NCBI GenBank assembly: GCA_017694885.1
Contig: JADIMH010000035.1
Span: 1-50,444, forward strand
Reading direction: 5' to 3'
Source: Candidatus Cryptobacteroides faecipullorum
GTDB taxonomy: Bacteria > Bacteroidota > Bacteroidia > Bacteroidales > UBA932
DNA length: 50,444 nt
A model generated the notes under the pieces. The model saw nothing but the letters and a program-made list of their open reading frames with translations, had not been told where the DNA came from and ran no database searches. This document shows positions 17,190 to 24,500 of the stretch, piece after piece (the first letter of the stretch is position 1; each line of letters opens with the position of its first letter). The position numbers and the translations under genes are program-made.

Positions 17190-17280
17190 GAATCCCCTCC
17201 GCTGCGCGGAGCCCCTTGAAAGGGGCGCCTCCCCCACCGCCCCCTCGCCGGGGGCCCTGTCACCGCTTCGCTGTTCCTAT
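17190..17280. repeat. C-rich REP-like hairpin cluster
   Basis: A GC-rich patch in an AT-rich gap with short stems: CTCCGC/GCGGAG, CCCCTT/AAGGGG around GA, and CCCC/GGGG around TCGCC. It lies between the two 33-nt direct repeats and recalls short intergenic repeats found in Bacteroidota genomes. A loosely similar C-rich block occurs at 21460-21495. Confidence 0.5.
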
Positions 17281-17283
17281 GTC

Positions 17284-17315
17284 TTGTCAGTTTTCGGGTT
17301 TTTACCTTTTGTTGT
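17284..17315 (+). repeat. 33-nt direct repeat, copy 2
   Basis: Same as 17097-17129 apart from one missing base (TTTTCGGG in place of TTTATCGGG). The two copies bracket the C-rich hairpin block. Confidence 0.85.
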
Positions 17316-17341
17316 ATCGTACTTTTTCATTACGCCAAAAG

Positions 17342-17359
17342 GCCGGATACTTATCCGGC
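17342..17359 (-). terminator. Possible terminator at the end of tmk
   Basis: GCCGGAT (17342-17348) and ATCCGGC (17353-17359) form a perfect 7-bp stem with loop ACTT that overlaps the tmk stop codon; on the minus strand it is followed by CCTTTT. The T-run is short, so this may be a weak terminator. Confidence 0.45.
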
Positions 17360-18088
17360 ATTCTGAGAAGCGCCTGCTGACAGGACCGTAGAATCAATCC
17401 GGTTCAAGGAAGCAACAGCTTGATCCACCGCCGCTTTCACCTTCGCGAATATATCATCCGGAGGAAGCATCATCCCGTCTGGATCAGAACAATCGATACG
17501 GATGAATTTCGGATCAATGGCACACTGGTCCAGATACACCTGTCGGACGCGTTTCTGAAATGACATGTCGGCCTCGTGTATATCGTGTCCGCCTGCAAGG
17601 TAGCTGCGGTCATCCCCTTTGCGGTCAGCCGACAGTTTCTTTTCCACAAAAGAAATCGGCACATCAAGAAAAAGGTTCAAATCAGGAACCGGCAGGGCGA
17701 AGTCCCCGTATTCCGTATCGAAGATCCACTGTCTGAGCCTCTCTTTTTCCTGATAATCGGACACTTTCGCACACTGGTAGGCAATATTCGAATACACATA
17801 TCTGTCCAGCAGAATCGCCCCGCCGTGCTCCAGGATCCGTCGCATCTGCGGTGCAGCCCCGTGACGGTCTTCCGCATACAGGAGTGCCACCAGTTGCGGA
17901 TGCACGACCTCATTGGCCCCGAAATCACCTCTCAGAAAACGGCTTATAAGGTCTCCGTACACAGGTGCGTCATATCTCGGGAAATGTATGTATTCCAACG
18001 ATTTACAAACGGACTCCAGATACTTTCTCAACTTCCTGACCTGCGTGGACTTACCCGCCCCGTCAAGCCCTTCCAAAACTATAAGCAT
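17351..18088 (-). CDS. tmk: Thymidylate kinase
   Basis: A 245-residue dTMP kinase, making dTDP for DNA synthesis. The P-loop EGLDGAGKST, the DRY-type motif (LLDRYVYSNIAYQ) and the LFLDVP segment are present, followed by a lid-like region with many charged residues. It is longer than the E. coli enzyme (about 213 residues), with extra length in the lid region and C-terminal tail, as in other Bacteroidota kinases of this type. The upstream side is the long non-coding region at 18089-18949. Together with tdk at the left edge it would complete thymidine salvage. Confidence 0.9.
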   Translation of the reverse strand: MLIVLEGLDGAGKSTQVRKLRKYLESVCKSLEYIHFPRYDAPVYGDLISRFLRGDFGANEVVHPQLVALLYAEDRHGAAPQMRRILEHGGAILLDRYVYSNIAYQCAKVSDYQEKERLRQWIFDTEYGDFALPVPDLNLFLDVPISFVEKKLSADRKGDDRSYLAGGHDIHEADMSFQKRVRQVYLDQCAIDPKFIRIDCSDPDGMMLPPDDIFAKVKAAVDQAVASLNRIDSTVLSAGASQNAG

Positions 18089-18400
18089 TTTACAGATAAT
18101 TGATTACACATCTTTTCTTCCAGCACGGCATCGAGTCCGCTGCGACCTGTCTTCTTCTGTCCTTTCCCCGAACCGCGCACAAATTTACATAATTTCCCGT
18201 TTGCTGAAAACTCTTCACCCCTTCCGAACCATATCCAGCCGACCGGTTTTGCCCGCATTCCATCTTCGGCAAGCGTCCGCACGTTCTCTCAGCCCGGACA
18301 TCTTCCGCTTTTTGTGAATGAATGACACCCGCCCCCGCACACCTGGAAATGGATGATTCCAGAAACCACCTAATAGTCAATGACTTTCACAAATGCGTCT

Positions 18401-18435
18401 ACTGCAGGTGTAACATTTCCTGGCACACCTGCAGT
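18401..18435. repeat. Perfect 11-bp inverted repeat ACTGCAGGTGT / ACACCTGCAGT
   Basis: Arms at 18401-18411 and 18425-18435 with a 13-bp spacer. The same 11-mer recurs at 18562-18572, and related GTGTTACACCTG and GCACACCTGG elements occur near 18495-18510 and 18337-18350. Confidence 0.7.
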
Positions 18436-18561
18436 AACGAAACCCCATTCCAGGCATCTGCAGGGCACATCAGACACTGAAGGTGTGCTGAAATGTGTTA
18501 CACCTGGAAAAATTACATTTCCGCAATACATTGTATTTCAACACATTCGTAAAAAATCACA

Positions 18562-18572
18562 ACTGCAGGTGT
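18562..18572 (+). repeat. Third copy of ACTGCAGGTGT
   Basis: An exact copy of the 11-mer at 18401-18411, in the same orientation. Confidence 0.7.
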
Positions 18573-18656
18573 GTCGAAGAAGCGGTATGAAAAAATATCC
18601 TCATATTGAGTCAGGGATGTGATTGTCTGCCGTAATCGTTCTGGCCGGTAAATCCC

Positions 18657-18677
18657 TCCCACACCTCCGGTGCGGGA
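18657..18677. repeat. GC-rich REP-like hairpin
   Basis: TCCCACACC (18657-18665) pairs with GGTGCGGGA (18669-18677) with a single A-to-G style wobble and a 3-nt loop. It sits in a larger GC-rich block with CCCGT/ACGGG arms; no T-run follows. Confidence 0.45.
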
Positions 18678-18779
18678 CCCTCCCGTTCACGAGGCCACGG
18701 GCGGCCAGGCCGGCAAATACTTGCCACCATACAGGCCTGCATTCAGATTAAAACACTGAACCTACATCATCACACTACT

Positions 18780-18813
18780 ATCTGCATCATCCACAAAATC
18801 CAATGATGCAGAT
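18780..18813. repeat. Perfect 11-bp inverted repeat ATCTGCATCAT / ATGATGCAGAT
   Basis: Arms at 18780-18790 and 18803-18813, spacer 12 bp. It lies about 180 bp before the cassette start codon. No terminator tail follows, so an operator or a stem in an RNA are both possible. Confidence 0.6.
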
Positions 18814-18896
18814 TTATTGGTTCGAAATTTATAACTATCGTCTATAATTTTTAGTGGACACAAATGTAATAGGTTATATCGTATATAAATCATCAC

Positions 18897-18945
18897 TATA
18901 GACTTATTTATCTATATTTTGCGGTTATAGACTATTTAATCTATA
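18897..18945. promoter_or_regulatory. Tandem palindromic operators TATAGA-N8-TCTATA
   Basis: Copy A spans 18897-18916 and copy B 18926-18945. Both have identical 6-bp arms and 8-bp spacers (CTTATTTA and CTATTTAA), and their centres are 29 bp apart, close to three helical turns. A further half-site TCTATA is at 18841-18846. They end just upstream of the -33 box of the following promoter, so they probably bind a dimeric regulator of the cassette. Confidence 0.65.
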
Positions 18946-18949
18946 ATTA

Positions 18950-18980
18950 TTGGCAAAATTAAAGAAAATTCATACCTTTA
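18950..18980 (+). promoter_or_regulatory. Promoter of the SatD-like cassette
   Basis: TTGG at 18950-18953, 20 bp, TAccTTTA at 18973-18980 (seven of eight -7 positions). Transcription would begin near 18987, directly before ATG 18992. Confidence 0.55.
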
Positions 18981-18991
18981 CCATCAAATCA

Positions 18992-19663
18992 ATGAGCAAT
19001 AATATGTTTGCAACAATTTCAGCGGATATAGTAGCATCCACTTCCTTGTCAGTGAATGAAACTATAGGATTAAAGCAAAGGATAGAATCATTAATTGGCC
19101 GGATAAAAGTGAGTTATCCTGATTTTGAAGGCCGCCAAATCAAAGGGGACTATATAGAGTGCGTAATGCAAAATGTATCAAACGCATTCCGGATAGCCTT
19201 TATAATCAAATCCTGCATCAAATCTTTTTCCACAGTCAAAAATGAAAAGACGAAAAATTTCCAGACATACGGAATACGGATGGCCATTGGTATCGGAGAT
19301 ATGAGGATAGTGGATACCGAACAAGGTATTTGGGATGGTGAGGCCATATATCTGTCCGGACGTGCGCTTGAGGAAATGAGTTCCTTGAATAAGGGAACGA
19401 TGTCTGTCCGAACAAGTAAAAAGCAATTATCTGCCCCATTGCAAACTATAGCACTGCTGACAGACGCCATACTAAATGATATGACTGTGCGCCAGAGTGA
19501 AGTCGTTTATTATAAATTGCTAGGTTTCAAAGAGGCAGACATTGCCAAGGAATTGGGTATATCCCAAGCCAGTGTAAACAATGCTTCTACAGCCACAAAA
19601 TGGTATTGTATAGAAGAAGTGATAAAATATTTTGAACAGATAAATTTTGAAGATTATGAATAG
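18992..19663 (+). CDS. Cyclase-fold (SatD-like) protein with C-terminal helix-turn-helix
   Basis: A 223-residue protein. The N-terminal part reads like a SatD/class III nucleotidyl-cyclase fold: first metal-site motif SADIVAST (Asp12), second KGDYIE (Asp53), the strand RMAIGIGDM (about 96-104) and GEAIYLSGRALEE (116-128), which aligns with the cyclase segment G-x-AVNLAAR. The cyclase Asn is Tyr here while the Arg is kept, so catalysis is doubtful. The C-terminus (about 168-205) is a sigma-region-4/LuxR-like HTH: MTVRQSEVVYYKLLGFKEAD then IAKELGISQASVNNA. A TTG at 18950 is rejected as start because it forms the -33 box. The gene is AT-richer than its surroundings, overlaps the DUF3307 gene, and is preceded by tandem palindromes it might bind. 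Confidence 0.65.
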   Translation: MSNNMFATISADIVASTSLSVNETIGLKQRIESLIGRIKVSYPDFEGRQIKGDYIECVMQNVSNAFRIAFIIKSCIKSFSTVKNEKTKNFQTYGIRMAIGIGDMRIVDTEQGIWDGEAIYLSGRALEEMSSLNKGTMSVRTSKKQLSAPLQTIALLTDAILNDMTVRQSEVVYYKLLGFKEADIAKELGISQASVNNASTATKWYCIEEVIKYFEQINFEDYE

Positions 19664-20150
19664 CTGGTTGTTTTTAAGCCTGCTATTGGCACATGTTACA
19701 GGTGACTTTTACCTGCAAAATGATAAATACTGTGCACAGAAAGAGGAAAGGAAATTCAAAAGCTGGTTCCTGTATGTGCATTCGCTTATTATCGGTGGTG
19801 TGTCTTGGGCAGTTGTTCCTGTTTGTGATTTCGGATTTTATGCTCTTGCCATTGCTATTTCCCATTTTATAATAGATGCCATCAAAACATATAGCCCCAA
19901 AGGATTATGGAATTTTATTATTGATCAGATTGCTCATTTGTCGATACTGATTATTGTAGCATTGTCCTTTGACACTGCATCAGAGTTGCCAATCCAATCA
20001 ATAGATTGCAACGAAAGCTTCTCAATACCTATGTTCATATTGGCGGTATTATTGTGCATCAAACCCGCCAATATCCTGATTAAGTTAGTCTTGAAGAAAT
20101 ATCAAGTTGGAGAGACACAGTCTTGTGAAAATATCAAAAAGGAGCATTGA
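19656..20150 (+). CDS. DUF3307 family membrane protein
   Basis: A 164-residue integral membrane protein starting at ATG 19656, whose start overlaps the upstream stop (ATGAATAG). The N-terminal segment LAHVTGDFYLQND and the later helix ISHFIIDAIKTY are the hallmarks of DUF3307, a family with conserved His and Asp residues in membrane helices. Roughly four or five transmembrane segments are visible. DUF3307 genes are, to my knowledge, often adjacent to SatD-family genes, which fits here. Function is unknown. The overlap on both sides indicates tight translational coupling within a three-gene cassette. Confidence 0.78.
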   Translation: MNSWLFLSLLLAHVTGDFYLQNDKYCAQKEERKFKSWFLYVHSLIIGGVSWAVVPVCDFGFYALAIAISHFIIDAIKTYSPKGLWNFIIDQIAHLSILIIVALSFDTASELPIQSIDCNESFSIPMFILAVLLCIKPANILIKLVLKKYQVGETQSCENIKKEH

Positions 20151-20344
20151 TTGGAAATCTGGAACGCATACTCACAATCATATTCGTTATCATTGGGCAA
20201 TATGAAGCAATCGGTTTTATCATAGTGGCAAAATCCATACTTAGATTCAAAGACACGGATACTGCAAAAACAGAGTATGTCCTCGCCGGCACATTTCTGA
20301 GTTTCGGAATTGCATTGCTATGCGGTTTAATGACAACTAAATAG
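20147..20344 (+). CDS. 65-aa membrane protein, third gene of the cassette
   Basis: A short hydrophobic protein with two predicted membrane helices (ILTIIFVIIGQYEAIGFIIV and AGTFLSFGIALLCGL) joined by a charged loop, KSILRFKDTDTAKTEY. I do not recognise a family. The start is unusual: TTG 20147 overlaps the TGA of the DUF3307 gene (TTGA), and an AAGGAG at 20139-20144 lies only 2 nt before it, closer than normal. An ATT start at 20150 would restore usual spacing. The AT-rich base use and overlap tie it to the two genes before it. Confidence 0.55.
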   Translation: MIGNLERILTIIFVIIGQYEAIGFIIVAKSILRFKDTDTAKTEYVLAGTFLSFGIALLCGLMTTK

Positions 20345-20414
20345 GGAGTGCCAATATATTTGGCTATGCAAAAGAGGAACTTTTGCTGATAACCCGGAAA
20401 AATATCCGGAATAA

Positions 20415-20446
20415 TTTGGTTTATAAAATAAAGTAGTTTATATTTG
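20415..20446 (+). promoter_or_regulatory. Consensus promoter of the membrane protein/wHTH pair
   Basis: TTTG at 20415-20418, exactly 20 bp, then TAtaTTTG at 20439-20446. Both boxes are perfect, making this the clearest promoter in the window. Confidence 0.8.
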
Positions 20447-20516
20447 CAGCAACAAAAGGACAGAATGGCGCCCAATCATTGTCCTCTCAGTTTATTTTTT
20501 AAACCAAACATACATT

Positions 20517-21128
20517 ATGGAACAGAATTTTTCGGAGAGAGACAGCATAGAACTGATCTCCGGCATGATCAAAAAGACCAGGCAGAATCTGGAAGTCGGC
20601 AGCGGAAATGTATTCCTTTATTATGGATACAGTTCATTAGTCATCGCCATAGCGACATACTTCACTACCCTGCTGACCGGGAGCAATATATGGAACTTAT
20701 TGTGGTTCCTGATGTTCGTACCTATGGCTGTACTCATGGGCAAGGCGCAGAAAGAGAAGCCGGATGTAACTACATACACTGACAGAATGCTCGGAAATAC
20801 ATGGAAAATCGTAGGCCTGCTGATGATATTGTCGGTAATTGTGATAACCGTATACGGCTTTGTGTCAGGGACAATTTATTTCCCTGTAATGCTGCCTGTA
20901 GCACTTCTGGCAGTGAGCATGGGCTCCATGATTACAGGACTTACCGTCAAGAAGAACAGTGTGACAGCCATATCGATAGTCGGATTCATTATCCCGGTCA
21001 AGGTGCTCATCGACATGGCGACAGGAAACGGCTATACCCCAGCATGGAATCTCATAGGAGGCCTTTCGTTCCTCTGCACGCTCGTAATCCCGGGACATAT
21101 CCTTAACCGCAAAAGCAGCAGATCATGA
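20517..21128 (+). CDS. Polytopic membrane protein, unknown function
   Basis: A 203-residue protein with a soluble acidic N-terminus (about 1-28) and five or six membrane helices, for example YGYSSLVIAIATYFTTLL, LLWFLMFVPMAVLMG, IVGLLMILSVIVITVYGFV and LPVALLAVSMGSMITGL. No enzyme or transporter motif is seen. Its last codons overlap the start of a winged-helix regulator gene (ATGA at 21125), so the two are translated together. Membrane protein plus small winged-helix regulator pairs are common in Bacteroidota, and the regulator may control this operon. It has a perfect promoter 70 bp upstream. Base composition returns to that of the chromosome. Confidence 0.8.
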   Translation: MEQNFSERDSIELISGMIKKTRQNLEVGSGNVFLYYGYSSLVIAIATYFTTLLTGSNIWNLLWFLMFVPMAVLMGKAQKEKPDVTTYTDRMLGNTWKIVGLLMILSVIVITVYGFVSGTIYFPVMLPVALLAVSMGSMITGLTVKKNSVTAISIVGFIIPVKVLIDMATGNGYTPAWNLIGGLSFLCTLVIPGHILNRKSSRS

Positions 21129-21406
21129 AAGAACTGGACCCGTTGCTCCATTCACAGCTCCGGCTGGCTATAATGTCTCTTCTACTCAGTGTAGAAGAGG
21201 CTGATTTCGTGTGGCTTAAGGAAAAGACAGAGGCTACTGCAGGAAATCTCAGCGTACAGATCGAGAAACTTTCAGAGGCCGGCTATATCGCAGTCAGAAA
21301 AGAAATTATAGGAAAAAAGCCGCGCACCACATGCTCGATTACCGAGAAAGGGCGCACGGCTTTAGATGAATATGTCAAAGTACTGAAAGAGTACCTGCAT
21401 ATCTGA
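21125..21406 (+). CDS. Winged-helix transcriptional regulator (HTH_34 type)
   Basis: A 93-residue winged-helix DNA-binding protein. It begins LDPLLHSQLRLAIMSLLL, has a recognition region GNLSVQIEKLSEAGYIAV, and a wing KKPRTTCSITEKGRTAL, matching small MarR/ArsR-like regulators of the HTH_34 type, without a separate ligand domain. It is coupled to the upstream membrane protein by an ATGA overlap. It probably acts as a dimer on its own promoter at 20415-20446, though I see no strong palindrome there. Confidence 0.85.
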   Translation: MKELDPLLHSQLRLAIMSLLLSVEEADFVWLKEKTEATAGNLSVQIEKLSEAGYIAVRKEIIGKKPRTTCSITEKGRTALDEYVKVLKEYLHI

Positions 21407-21428
21407 AATTTACCGTAAGAGAGGCAGT

Positions 21429-21516
21429 GGCAGGATATGGTTGAAGCCGGCATTGGCTCCCGAAAGGGGAAGGGGCCCGCGGAGCGGGAAGGACCGGTGG
21501 AACGCCATATCCTGCC
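21429..21516. repeat. 88-nt compound inverted repeat between convergent genes
   Basis: Outer arms GGCAGGATATGG (21429-21440) and CCATATCCTGCC (21505-21516) are perfect. The loop contains CCCGC-GGA-GCGGG and other GC-rich stems. Located between two convergent stops, it may be a bidirectional terminator or a short repeat element; no T-run is seen. Confidence 0.6.
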
Positions 21517-21533
21517 CCGGTCATACTGCAGAA

Positions 21534-24500
21534 CTACCAAACATCAGAATCAGCATCAATCTGCCTGAGCAGCTCGCGGACAGCGACTTCCAGCTGCTCG
21601 TCACGCCCGTTCACCGCATCCTCCGGCCTGTTCCTTACAACAAAATCCGGCTGAAGCTGCGAATTTTCCAGATAATGCCCGTCACGTGTACGGTAGCCTA
21701 TGACAGGGATACCGAAATACATCGACGGATCCTGCAGGGTCTCCCAGTTCACGGAAGTCATTGTACCCGGCACAGGCATGCCCACTATAGAGCCCAGACC
21801 CTGGTGCTGGTAGACCCAAGGGGTTCCGTGGGCATTGGAATAGTTGTCCTCGCTGACAAGCATGATAGAATGCTTGTTGTACCGGCGTGACGGCATGTCG
21901 CAGACCACTGTTCCCTGGATGACCTGTTCAAGGTACTTCTCACCGCTGAACAGAATTTCGATATCCTCGTGCAGACGTCCGCCGCCGTTGTGACGGGTAT
22001 CGATGACTATGCCGTCACGAAGGTTGTACTTGCCCAGAATATCGGCATAGACATCACGGTAGCTTTCATCGCCCATCGACCGGATATGCACATACCCGAG
22101 ACGCCCGCCTGAAAGGCTGTCAACTGCTGCCGCACGGCTCTTGATCCATCTCTGGTAAAGCATCTCATTCTGCTCCCCGGCAGAAACCGGCCTGGCCGCC
22201 GTTTCCCAGCGTTCTCCTGTTTCAGGATTATAGAAAGAGAACAGAGTCAGTATCCCCTGCTTGCCGTTTATAAGAGGGAACCAGTCTTCACCTGCCAATA
22301 TCCGTTCGCCGTCTATTTTCTCGAGGACTACACCCGGAACGACTTTGGATCCGGACACAGAGAACGGTCCCGGATCAAGGACTTCATCCACTTTCAGTCC
22401 GTCGCCTTCATATGCCAGATCGAAAAGCAGACCGAGCGCCGGAGTCGGCTTTTCAGCACCGGGTCCCCTGTATCCTGAGCCTGTATGCGAAACATTCAGC
22501 TCGCCCAGAATCTCGGAAAGCATCTCGGAAAAATCGTAATTGTTGTTTATATGGGCAAGGAACGGTTCATAGTCTTTCTGCAGTCTGTCCAGATCTACAC
22601 CATGATAATCAGAACTGTAGAACTTGCGTTTTTCCTGCTTGAATACATGATCGAACATATAGGCCCGTTCTGCAGCCCTGTCAAGCTCCATTTCCATATT
22701 GAAGTCTACAGGCTTGAACTGCTTGCTGCCGATATCCATTATCTGAGGACGACTACCGAGTATATAAAGTTTCTTTCCGTCCCTGTCCAGACGCAACATT
22801 CCCGCCGACACACCTTTTTTCAGCTGGGAAATTTCTCCCGACCGGGTCTTCAGCTCCCACAGGTCGAACCCTTTTTCGAAAGAACTCAGAAAATACAGGG
22901 TCTCGCCATCTGCCGACATAGCCGCAGACCTGAGATTCGAGGACATAGGTGTAAGACGGATGACGCGGTCCTCCAGACCGTCAAGTTCAATGACTATATC
23001 CTCCTTATTGTCTTTCTCTTCTGCGACAGAAGCCTCAGCTTTCTTATCTTTTCTGGACTTGGCATCTTCCTTCTCCGCTTTCTCCGCCTCTTCCGCTTTC
23101 TTTTCGGCTGCTTCCTTCTGTTCCTTATACAGGGCATACTCCTCCTCGCTCATGTTGAACTCATCATATGCCTTTCTGTTCATGAATGCTATGAATACAT
23201 CATCCTGGCTGCCCCAGGAAGCATGAGACCTCATTCCAAGACGGTTGGAAACGAAAATGACTGCATTTCCGTCCATTACCCATTCAGGGGAGACATCGAT
23301 ATATCCGCTGTTGGTGATATTGTATATCTTGCCGTCACCGGAAGCGGACACGATTCCTATGTCGCTGTACGGGTCGCGGCGGTTGGTAATCAGCGTAAGG
23401 GCAAACCATTTGCCGTCAGGCGACCATTCGTATTCGAACTCGCCGTAATGCTGCGTTCCGTCAGTTATCTGGCGGACCTTGCCGGATTCGAGATCAAGTA
23501 CTTTCAGTATATGACGGTTCTCTATGAAAGCCACTTCCTTTCCGTCTGGAGAAAAAGACGGATATGTACGCTCTGCGTCCTCATTCTTGAAAAGAGGTTC
23601 TTCATCTATCAGCGTAGCATATGCAAAATGCAGGTCGTCCTCCCTTGCTTTCGTAGCCTTATACAGATTCCAGCGGCCGGTCCTCTCGGAAGCATAGACT
23701 ATGGACTTGCCGTCCGGAGAAACGGTTATTCCTTCTTCTGCCGCTGCTGTACGGGTTACCTGTCTGGTAGTGCCGTATTCGCCGGTAGTGGCAAACACCT
23801 CGCCCCGGCTCAGAAGGATGATTTCTTTCCCGTCATCAGACACAGCCATATCTTCAACCCCGCTCAGCCTGATTTCCGAAGGATGGTCTGCATTGTCATT
23901 CGAAATGCCGACATTCACTTTCTTCGGCTGTTTTCCGGATACCATTGTATAGATTTCCCCCTGATAGCCGAAACAGAGCATGCCGTTTTCCGCGCGGCTG
24001 AGAAAACGCACCGGATGCTCCTTGAAACGGGTGAGCGCAGTGGCATTGTCAGCATCTTCAACAGAAGCAGTATATACATTGAAAGAGCCTCCGTCTCTTT
24101 CGCTCAGGAATACCATCTGCCCCTCGCCTGAAAATATCGGGTCCCGGTCCTCGCCCGGGTTGAAGGTAATCTGAGTATGGGTGCCGTCTGCCGCATCATA
24201 ATAGAAAATGTTGCGGGCGACGGACGAAGTATGGTGCTTGCGCCAGATGTTCTCGCTTCCTGTACGGTCATAATAAAGGAAAGATTCTCCGTCAGGTCCG
24301 AAACTTACGGAGCAGACAGGGGTGGCCGTTACCTGCACGGGACGCCCTCCGGTTGCATTGACCTTGTATAATTCCGTAACCCAGGAAGAAGACCACATCA
24401 CACTCGATGCCGGGTCCTGGATGGCGGCGGAAAAGTAAATGAGTCTGTCATCCGGAGAGAATGCCAGAGGAGTCTCGGCTCCGGAATGGGTAGTGATTCT

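Larger units (their letters stand above)
18089..18949. other. 860-bp non-coding region rich in inverted repeats
   Basis: No convincing gene: open frames here lack coding character and conserved motifs. From left to right it holds the upstream side of tmk, a cluster of ACACCTG/CAGGTGT motifs (18337-18572), a GC-rich hairpin block (18650-18715), an 11-bp inverted repeat (18780-18813), and an AT-rich promoter zone with two tandem palindromes (18897-18945). Base composition changes sharply from GC-rich to AT-rich near 18720-18780, where the AT-rich cassette begins. Confidence 0.6.

Noticed and set aside
18090..18380. 96-codon open frame on the minus strand upstream of tmk
   Set aside because: No motifs, Arg/Cys-rich shadow-like composition, and it spans no start signal.
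22485..24131. 548-codon open frame on the plus strand
   Set aside because: Wholly antisense to the tricorn-like protease, whose motifs are intact; no domain or start signal supports the antisense frame.
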